Positions 1 to 5,254 of a stretch of 6,006 nt of DNA are shown here, one piece after another. Position 1 is the first letter of the stretch. Every line of letters starts with the position of its first letter. The stretch is from contig JAUVPT010000109.1 in the NCBI GenBank assembly GCA_030598525.1, positions 1 to 6,006 of the forward strand, in the 5' to 3' direction. The translations under genes and the position numbers were made by a program. The notes below the pieces were generated by a model, which was not told the origin of the DNA, made no database searches, and saw only the letters and a program-made list of their open reading frames with translations. The DNA comes from Gemmatimonadota bacterium (GTDB taxonomy: Bacteria; Gemmatimonadota; Gemmatimonadetes; Palauibacterales; Palauibacteraceae).

Positions 1-624
1 CACGAGGTCGGTCTCGTCCATGTCCCGCACCACCAGGTAGTGGCCCTCGGGATACCTCAGCACCTGTGAACTCGTTGCGCGGGTTTCCTCATGAAAGTGC
101 TTTCCGTGGATCACGGCCGTGAACCCGTCGCGGGCGTAGCCCTCCACCCGCTTCCACACGGTCAGCACGGATCCGCACGTCGTATCCACGAGGACGCACC
201 CGATACGGCGAAGTTCCTCGAAGTCCTCCAGTTTCACGCCAAACGCGGGGATGATCACCACATCGTCGGCCTCGACCTGGGTGAAGTCGAACCGGCCCTC
301 ATGGCCGGGGAGCAGAAATCGCACTCCCGTATCACGCAACTGCTGGTTGACGTGTGGGTTGTGGATGATCTCGCCCAGCAGGAAGATCCGGCGGTCTCCG
401 AACCTGGCACACGTCTCGTAGGCGTATTCAACGGCCCGTTCGACCCCGTAGCAGAACCCCAGGCTGCGGGCCATGCGGAACGTGAACCGGCCCACGGTCA
501 GCCGGTGGTCAGCTGCCTTTATGGCCTTCACGATCTCGCTGCCGTAGGCCTCGGCAAGGAGCGGCTTCACCTCGGCCTTCAGACCGAGTCCGCGTCGGAA
601 GTAGTTGTCCCCGTTCTGTTTCAT
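1..624 (-). CDS. ispH: 4-hydroxy-3-methylbut-2-enyl diphosphate reductase (IspH/LytB), long type, C-terminus missing
   Basis: IspH is the [4Fe-4S] enzyme that catalyses the last step of the MEP pathway in the cytoplasm, reducing HMBPP to IPP and DMAPP. The first 208 residues are present; the frame runs open through the left edge. Seen: GFCYGVERAV with the first cluster cysteine at Cys58, GEIIHNPHVN with the substrate-binding His at 91, VDTTCGSV with the second cluster cysteine at Cys150, and IHGKHFHEETRATSSQ (about 172-187) with His178. The third cluster cysteine would lie beyond the edge. The roughly 45-residue N-terminal extension containing NYFRRGLG, and the HGKxxHEET form of the second His motif, match the longer plant/cyanobacterial-type enzyme (about 400 residues) and not the roughly 315-residue E. 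coli type. ATG at 624 is chosen because it begins this extension. No strong Shine-Dalgarno precedes it. The gene lies 67 bases after the kinase-like lipoprotein gene on the same strand and may be read through from it or have its own promoter. Confidence 0.96.
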   Translation of the reverse strand, partial: MKQNGDNYFRRGLGLKAEVKPLLAEAYGSEIVKAIKAADHRLTVGRFTFRMARSLGFCYGVERAVEYAYETCARFGDRRIFLLGEIIHNPHVNQQLRDTGVRFLLPGHEGRFDFTQVEADDVVIIPAFGVKLEDFEELRRIGCVLVDTTCGSVLTVWKRVEGYARDGFTAVIHGKHFHEETRATSSQVLRYPEGHYLVVRDMDETDLV

Positions 625-632
625 CGCACTCT

Positions 633-662
633 ATCGTAACCCGCGGCGCATCGCGTGTTCAA
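633..662 (-). promoter_or_regulatory. possible promoter for ispH, giving a nearly leaderless transcript
   Basis: Reading the minus strand, TTGAAC (657-662) is followed after 18 bases by TACGAT (633-638), each matching four of six positions of the sigma70 consensus. Only 8 bases separate the -10-like box from the ispH ATG, so transcription would start within a few bases of the start codon. This agrees with the absence of a clear ribosome-binding site in front of ispH. Such weak matches occur by chance, so this is a suggestion only. Confidence 0.25.
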
Positions 663-691
663 CTTTCCAGCACGGCTTCCACCGACCGGCA

Positions 692-2407
692 TCAGTGCTC
701 CAGCCCAACGACCCGGTACTGCTCCGAGCCTGCGTCCCATAGCAGGTGCACGGTGGCCGGACGTCCCCTCGGGTCGTCGCCGGAGATTGCGATTTCCAGT
801 GTAGCCAGGCTTCCATCCGCAGTCTCCGGCCCACCGGCCGGGACATCCCGGTCGGTTGGCTGCGGCGCGACCGTCAGGACCTGGCGAGCGCCAGTCTGTG
901 CGGCCGAAGAGCCCTCCCACTGACGATCCAGCGCGTCGTGCTGCAGCTTCCAGCCATAGGAGATCCCGTCCGCGGACCAGGCCCCGTCGCGGATTCCGTA
1001 GTCCTCGAAGGCCAGCTGGAAGCCGGGGCCAGGGCCATCGCTCGCGAGCACGTCCGGGATTTCCACGGGGGTCACGCGCCCATACCAGTACTCCACGATC
1101 CGGTCCCGCCGATAGCTCAGCATGGCGGCCAGAGTGTCGGCGGCGAACTCGTTCGGCAGCTCTCCCGCGCGGACGGCAGCCCGGACCTGCGCCTCCGTGA
1201 ACGATCCCACGAGCTTGGCGCCCCAATAACCGTCGCGGACCGTCATGTTCACGAACGCCTCGTTGGGCCAATTGGCCTTCCAGCTCGCCGGGTCGAAGGT
1301 GTCGACCTGCATCCAGCCGATGGAGGGATCGATCGCCCGGTGCGGCTCCCGCTCCCACTCCTGGCGGTAGAACCCCAGCGTGAACAGACGCGCCATGGTC
1401 GGCCAGAAATCGAAGTTGTACTCGGCGCCCTCGCGGGGATAATGCGGGCGGATCGTGCCGCTCCCGAGGCTGGCCGCGAAATCGATCAGGTAGTGGCGCA
1501 CGTACCCCGGCTCCACGAACGCGTCCATCGTGTTGGCGAAACGCATGTCCACGTGATTCACCCACGACGACACGACGTACAATCCACGCAGATCGCGGCG
1601 ATGCTCGTGCGCGTACCAGTCGTTCGGGTCGTCCTTCCGGGTTCCTGAGAAGTGGAACGGCCCGAGCGGCGGACCGGGTACGTACTGGCTGGCCACGGCG
1701 AGAAAGCGACCGTCGGGCAGCGTGTCCACCCGGGACAGGATTTCGTCCACCAGCTCGATCCCGAGCGGGTGCTCCACGAACTCCTCGTCCTGGTAGGTCG
1801 CCCCTTCCTTCACCCCCGTGATGTGCTCGCGCCTGAATCGGAATATGTAGTCCTCGGGAACGTGGAACCCGGCCGCGTACATGAGCCGGTTGGCGATCAC
1901 GCCAGCGGAGCTGCTCAGGTACTGGAAGTCCTGCGGATCGAATTTCACGACGTATCGGACGCCCCGGGAGTCCTGGATGTGGAATCCGGGAGAGATGCCC
2001 TGCAGCTTCGCCTGTGTGAGCATGATGGGGCCGGTCGTATCGGGGCCGGTGCCGGTCGTCGGCCCCCGGAACGTCCCGTCGGGGCTCAGGCGTCGCCGTC
2101 CGTTCCGGTGCTCGAACCACGCCGAATTCACGACGTCATCGTGCCGGGTGACGTTGAGGGCCTCGTGGTTCTCGTTCACCAGCCGGCGCACGCTGATACC
2201 CTTGGCCACCTGTCCGCTGATCGCGTCCCGGATCAACAGCGGCACCTCCAGCGGTTCCCGGTAGGCGGGTTCCTCGATCGGCAGCGTGTCGGCGTAGGTG
2301 ATCGGCTCCAGCCGCTCGGGCACCGGCGCCCGTTGGGCACATCCCGCCAGGATCGCGAGGACCGCCGCCGCCAGGAGCGGGCCGCACCGTCGCGTCAGAA
2401 TGGCCAT
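692..2407 (-). CDS. lipoprotein with protein-kinase-like (HipA/PI4K-like) catalytic motifs
   Basis: A 571-residue protein that I do not recognise as any named gene. Seen: a lipoprotein signal peptide (MAILTRRCGPLLAAAVLAILAGC) with lipobox LAGC and Cys23. After a roughly 100-residue leader comes a segment resembling an atypical kinase fold. It has QGISPGFHIQD near 136-146 (possible nucleotide-loop hairpin), YVVKFDP with Lys155 (candidate beta3 Lys), a hinge-like ASQYVPGPPLG (239-249), SWVNHVDMRFAN (281-292) giving HxDxxxxN with Asp287 and Asn292, and YLIDFAASLGS with Asp309 (DFG-like). The D-x4-N spacing equals that of HipA and of classical HRDxxxxN loops. The kinase reading is inference. The position usually filled by the helix-C Glu appears to be Gly169. 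Residues 450-571 form a beta-rich tail with no recognised motif. ATG at 2407 is chosen because the signal peptide begins there; CAGGGG lies just upstream. The gene overlaps the barrel gene by 13 bases, which implies coupled translation. Alternatives: a pseudokinase, or a different ATP-grasp or nucleotidyl-transfer activity. Confidence 0.9.
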   Translation of the reverse strand: MAILTRRCGPLLAAAVLAILAGCAQRAPVPERLEPITYADTLPIEEPAYREPLEVPLLIRDAISGQVAKGISVRRLVNENHEALNVTRHDDVVNSAWFEHRNGRRRLSPDGTFRGPTTGTGPDTTGPIMLTQAKLQGISPGFHIQDSRGVRYVVKFDPQDFQYLSSSAGVIANRLMYAAGFHVPEDYIFRFRREHITGVKEGATYQDEEFVEHPLGIELVDEILSRVDTLPDGRFLAVASQYVPGPPLGPFHFSGTRKDDPNDWYAHEHRRDLRGLYVVSSWVNHVDMRFANTMDAFVEPGYVRHYLIDFAASLGSGTIRPHYPREGAEYNFDFWPTMARLFTLGFYRQEWEREPHRAIDPSIGWMQVDTFDPASWKANWPNEAFVNMTVRDGYWGAKLVGSFTEAQVRAAVRAGELPNEFAADTLAAMLSYRRDRIVEYWYGRVTPVEIPDVLASDGPGPGFQLAFEDYGIRDGAWSADGISYGWKLQHDALDRQWEGSSAAQTGARQVLTVAPQPTDRDVPAGGPETADGSLATLEIAISGDDPRGRPATVHLLWDAGSEQYRVVGLEH

Positions 2408-3771
2408 GAGCCCCTGATCCCCGCTGTCATTCCCTCGGCGCTGAACCCGAGGTACGCCAGCCCCATCAGGGCCGTCGGCCGACTGAGCCGCAGCCCCAGA
2501 CCATAGGACGGGTGCCAGTCGCCGCCTTCGATCTGGCCGATCGTTTCGCCCACCGCCCCGTAGTGGAAGAACAGGAAGGTCTCGGCCCTCATCCGGCTGT
2601 GCAGCTCCCGCCACACTTCGAACCGGTACTCGGACATGAAGGACAGCATGTCGTGGTCCACGAACCGGTTGGAGGGAAACCCGAGGGCGCTGCGGCTCCC
2701 GCCGAGCGTCGAAAGATGGTAGAAGGGCACCCCTTCACCCCCGTCGTCGCGGGCGATGTCCGAAGTCGCGCGGAAGGCGAACATCTGTTGCCCGTTGATC
2801 GGCAGATACGTTTGAAGGAATCCCGTGAGCAACCGGAAGTTGGAATCCGTGTCGGTCAGGCCGAAGAACGAGCGGGCGGCCAGTCCGGCCGTGACCCCCG
2901 TCTGCTGAAAGTCCTCCCACCGGGTCATGTTCAGCGTGCCGCTGAGTTCCAGCCGCAGGTACTCCGTGGTCTCGTCCGCCCCGTACAGGGAGTCAGTCGG
3001 AAAGTCGAAGATGGACTGCGAGGTCCCGACCGGGTCGCCGACCTCGTTGTGCTCGTAGGCCAGCCCCCCGGCGAAGATCAGTGACGGGGTAACGGTGAGG
3101 CCGGTCCGCGTCGCCACGTCCCACCAGTCGCGCCGGTAGAACGACCGGTTGGCGTCATCCGTCTGCGAGCCGATTCCGTAGAACGGCGTCTGCGCGTCCC
3201 GTTGCCACTTCGCCTCAGACGCCAGCCACGTCGTGCGCCCGTTCAGGATGACTCCCGTCCGATAGCGCTGCGACAGTCGCCTCGAAACCGCGGCGTGGAC
3301 GTAGAACGGGTAGTAACGGTCGAACTGGAGCTCCAGGGCCGCGGCGCTCCGCGGACCGATCGTCGTGCGGATCGTCGGCCTGAGGCCCCATTCAGACATC
3401 GCCCGATAGGTCCGCATGATACCGCTCGGAGGGCGGGGAGCCGTGATCTGGCCCACCAGCCACGCGGGCAGTCGGACCAGTACCAGGTCCAGCGGCCAGC
3501 CGATGACCTTGAGCGGAAACTCGACGACGTCCACCCAGTCCGCCGAGTACTGGGCCGCGGGACGCTGCAGGGTGTCCCGGATCGCGTCCGCCTCGGCCGG
3601 CGTGACCGGCCCGGTGGGGATCGTGTCACTCGGCGCTGCGGAATCGGCCGGTGCGGAGGGCGCCTCCTGCCCGTACGCGGCGCTCGGCGCGAGGCTTCTT
3701 GAGATCGCGAGAACGAGAAGGGCGGCGCCGGCAAGGTCAGCCGACGTCATGCGTTTCGGCGAACGCCTCAC
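2395..3771 (-). CDS. Omp85/D15-type outer-membrane beta-barrel protein without POTRA domains
   Basis: A 458-residue predicted outer-membrane protein. Seen: a signal peptide (basic RRSPKR, hydrophobic AGAALLVLAI, then AAYG before Gln35 as a likely signal peptidase I site). An Ala/Pro/Ser/Asp-rich linker follows. Residues 79-110 form an aromatic and hydrophobic segment (VEFPLKVIGWPLDLVLVRLP). From about 125 to the end there are alternating aromatic/polar beta strands, ending in WPF with the C-terminal Phe typical of BAM substrates. FYGIGSQTDD (197-206) and LGGSRSALGFPSNRF (356-370), followed by EYRFEV, resemble the barrel of BamA/TamA-type surface antigens (D15). No POTRA repeats fit in the short N-terminus. 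The (V/L)RG(F/Y) lid-loop motif reads ALGF, so its conserved Arg is Leu363. The GTG start at 3771 is chosen because it overlaps the phosphatase stop as GTGA and keeps the basic n-region; ATG at 3750 would lose the basic residues. Function (transport, assembly or lipid handling) is unknown. The overlaps with both neighbours imply an operon. Confidence 0.9.
   Translation of the reverse strand: MRRSPKRMTSADLAGAALLVLAISRSLAPSAAYGQEAPSAPADSAAPSDTIPTGPVTPAEADAIRDTLQRPAAQYSADWVDVVEFPLKVIGWPLDLVLVRLPAWLVGQITAPRPPSGIMRTYRAMSEWGLRPTIRTTIGPRSAAALELQFDRYYPFYVHAAVSRRLSQRYRTGVILNGRTTWLASEAKWQRDAQTPFYGIGSQTDDANRSFYRRDWWDVATRTGLTVTPSLIFAGGLAYEHNEVGDPVGTSQSIFDFPTDSLYGADETTEYLRLELSGTLNMTRWEDFQQTGVTAGLAARSFFGLTDTDSNFRLLTGFLQTYLPINGQQMFAFRATSDIARDDGGEGVPFYHLSTLGGSRSALGFPSNRFVDHDMLSFMSEYRFEVWRELHSRMRAETFLFFHYGAVGETIGQIEGGDWHPSYGLGLRLSRPTALMGLAYLGFSAEGMTAGIRGSWPF
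3768..3771 (-). promoter_or_regulatory. GTGA stop/start overlap coupling phosphatase and barrel translation
   Basis: On the minus strand the GTG start of the barrel gene and the TGA stop of the phosphatase share four bases, the classic arrangement for termination-reinitiation. No strong Shine-Dalgarno stands at the right distance before this GTG, which fits reliance on coupling. It supports this start over the in-frame TTG at 3780 and ATG at 3750. Confidence 0.6.
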
Positions 3772-5072
3772 CGGGAACAACGCCCGGGCAATCCCTCGGT
3801 CGTCCCGTCGTACCGGCGCACGCTGAACTCGTCCACCACCTGTCCGCCACGATCGATCGTGCGTCCCTGGATGCGATCCGCACCGACCGTCAGCTCGACG
3901 TACTGGTAGACCCGCTGCGCTGTCGCGAGGAGCGTCGTGTTGGTGATGTCACGCGCGTAACGGGAGGCTCCTCCTCCTCCGGAAAGCACGTGCACCGGTC
4001 CGCACCCGTCATCCACCCGGCGGCCGTCCCGGATGGGCCATGTCCGCTCGTAGTGGTGGTCGTGCCCGGCCGTGACCAGGTCCACTCCATAGCGTTCGAA
4101 CAGGGGCAGCAGATTTGCTCGAAGGCTCCGATCGAGTCCGTGCCCGCTGATCCCCACGGCATGGCTGTACATCGGATGATGTTGGAACGTGATGATCCAG
4201 TCCACCGCGCTGTCAGCGGAGGCTTCCCGGAGGACGCCCCGCAGCCAATCCAGTTGCCGGCCGGTCCCGTTCCGCAGACCGTCGACGTCGTCCGTCATGC
4301 TGGACGTGTCGATGGACACGAACTGAATCCGGCCCCAACGGAACGCGAAGTAGCGGGCACCGGGAAACGGCTCCGGCCACAGGAAAGCGCCGTCGTAGGA
4401 CTGCCCTCCATCCGCCCGTATGTCGTGGTTGCCGACCGCCGGGTAGAAGGGCGTGGACGCCAGGGTCGGTACGTACACCCGGAAATGCCGCTCGGTGAAG
4501 TCCTCCTCGGACCCGTCATTGTAGGCGATGTCGCCCACGTGGATCGACAGATCCCAGTCGTCCCGCTGCATCTGGCGGGCGAGCTCGAGCTGCGCGGGGC
4601 CGCCCCACCCGGAGTCACCGAACAGGAGCACGCGTACGTCCTCACCCGCGGTTCCCTCGGACGGCGCCGTCCGGAATGGGTGCGGGCCCGCCCGGGTTCC
4701 GCCCGCGGAGACCACGTACTCCACGGTGCTCGCCGCCGGCAGGGAGCCGAAGTCAGCCCGGCGAGTTCCGTAGCGGTGGTCTGCCACGACGGCTCGAGTC
4801 CAGGTGGAGTCGACCTCCGGTACGCGGTACCACGCCGTATCCACCGACCCGGGCTGGCTCATCCAGAGGGCCGAAGCACTGCTGTCCGTGACCTGCTGCA
4901 CATACGGTACGCGCACGAAGGAGGGGGGCGTCGGTGGGAGGCCAACCGGATCGACGGGTGCGGGGTAGCAGGCAGCGAGACCGAGAACCGCCGCGCCGAC
5001 AACGCCTCGTACCAGGCGCCCGGAGCTCACGGCTGGGCCGCATTCACTGCCTCGTTGGCGGAAACGGTTCAT
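3768..5072 (-). CDS. purple acid phosphatase-like metallophosphoesterase, lipoprotein
   Basis: A 434-residue exported hydrolase of the calcineurin-like metallophosphoesterase superfamily, expected to cleave phosphomonoesters or related phosphoesters with a dinuclear metal centre. Seen: a lipoprotein signal with LVRGVVGAAVLGLAAC and Cys35 as the lipidated residue. An Fn3-like N-terminal domain at about 50-137 is typical of plant-type purple acid phosphatases. The metal motifs come in order: FGDSG (Asp153), GDIAY (Asp181, Tyr184), GNHD (Asn215, His216), QHHPMY (His298) and GHDHHYERT (His337, His339). All seven purple-acid-phosphatase metal ligands, including the Tyr that gives the purple Fe(III) charge-transfer colour, are present, so it should be active. 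ATG at 5072 is chosen because it gives the best signal peptide and has GGAACGAG 8 bases upstream; ATG at 5090 would add MERVPG and is possible. It is the first gene of the minus-strand cassette and its stop overlaps the next start. The true substrate is not visible from the sequence. Confidence 0.93.
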   Translation of the reverse strand: MNRFRQRGSECGPAVSSGRLVRGVVGAAVLGLAACYPAPVDPVGLPPTPPSFVRVPYVQQVTDSSASALWMSQPGSVDTAWYRVPEVDSTWTRAVVADHRYGTRRADFGSLPAASTVEYVVSAGGTRAGPHPFRTAPSEGTAGEDVRVLLFGDSGWGGPAQLELARQMQRDDWDLSIHVGDIAYNDGSEEDFTERHFRVYVPTLASTPFYPAVGNHDIRADGGQSYDGAFLWPEPFPGARYFAFRWGRIQFVSIDTSSMTDDVDGLRNGTGRQLDWLRGVLREASADSAVDWIITFQHHPMYSHAVGISGHGLDRSLRANLLPLFERYGVDLVTAGHDHHYERTWPIRDGRRVDDGCGPVHVLSGGGGASRYARDITNTTLLATAQRVYQYVELTVGADRIQGRTIDRGGQVVDEFSVRRYDGTTEGLPGRCSR

Positions 5073-5142
5073 GCCCGGGACTCGTTCCATGCCAGAAGGG
5101 CGGATGCAGGGCCGTATCGGGCGCCGGAAGCGGGCCCGGTTC

Positions 5143-5172
5143 CTGCACAACAAGCAGCGAACGCGATAGAAT
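5143..5172 (+). promoter_or_regulatory. candidate promoter for lon
   Basis: TAGAAT at 5167-5172 matches the sigma70 -10 consensus at five of six bases. Eighteen bases upstream, CTGCAC (5143-5148) is a poor -35. Transcription from here would start near 5179 and leave a leader of about 75 bases before the lon ATG. The -10 match is the main evidence; the -35 is weak, so an alternative sigma factor or an activator could be involved. Confidence 0.3.
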
Positions 5173-5236
5173 ACGACGAGGGTCGATCGTCCGCCGCCCA
5201 GGAGGCGAAGGAGATCGAGTTCGACCACACCAAACG

Positions 5237-5244
5237 GGAACGAG
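5237..5244 (+). promoter_or_regulatory. weak ribosome-binding site for lon
   Basis: GGAACGAG lies 10 bases before the lon ATG. The same octamer stands 8 bases before the chosen ATG of the divergent phosphatase gene (5081-5088, minus strand), which supports both start choices. The match to the anti-Shine-Dalgarno is only partial. Confidence 0.4.
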
Positions 5245-5254
5245 ATCGCAGATC

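Larger units (their letters stand above)
5073..5254. other. divergent intergenic region between the phosphatase cassette and lon
   Basis: The 182-base gap between two genes transcribed away from each other must hold the promoters for both. On the plus strand TAGAAT is a good -10 candidate. On the minus strand I see only a weak TATTCT in the same place and no matching -35. No CIRCE element (TTAGCACTC-N9-GAGTGCTAA) and no heat-shock sigma32-type promoter is visible. No convincing small gene or structured RNA was found. Confidence 0.7.

Noticed and set aside
625..691. Rho-independent terminator between the kinase-like gene and ispH
   Set aside because: No GC-rich stem followed by a T run is visible on the minus strand.
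621..2120. A 499-codon open frame on the minus strand in another frame of the kinase-like gene
   Set aside because: Arg/Gly/Pro-rich translation with no motifs. The overlapping frame has a signal peptide, a lipobox and kinase-like motifs.
746..2506. Two plus-strand open frames (746-1648 and 1652-2506) antisense to the kinase-like gene
   Set aside because: Mirror-frame shadows caused by GC-rich third positions; no start signals or family features.
2407..2614. Longer start at 2614 for the kinase-like lipoprotein
   Set aside because: It would add 69 residues of Arg/Gly-rich sequence inside the barrel gene and bury the lipoprotein signal peptide in the middle of the protein.
3772..3780. TTG start at 3780 for the barrel gene
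   Set aside because: It is in frame, but the GTG at 3771 gives the usual GTGA overlap, uses a better start codon and already includes the basic n-region.
5072..5228. Longer start at 5228 for the phosphatase
   Set aside because: It would place the lipobox Cys near residue 87 and take up most of the divergent promoter region; the ATG at 5072 gives a normal signal peptide.
5073..5254. CIRCE or sigma32-type heat-shock control of lon
   Set aside because: Neither the TTAGCACTC/GAGTGCTAA repeat nor a CTTGAAA...CCCCAT pair is present.
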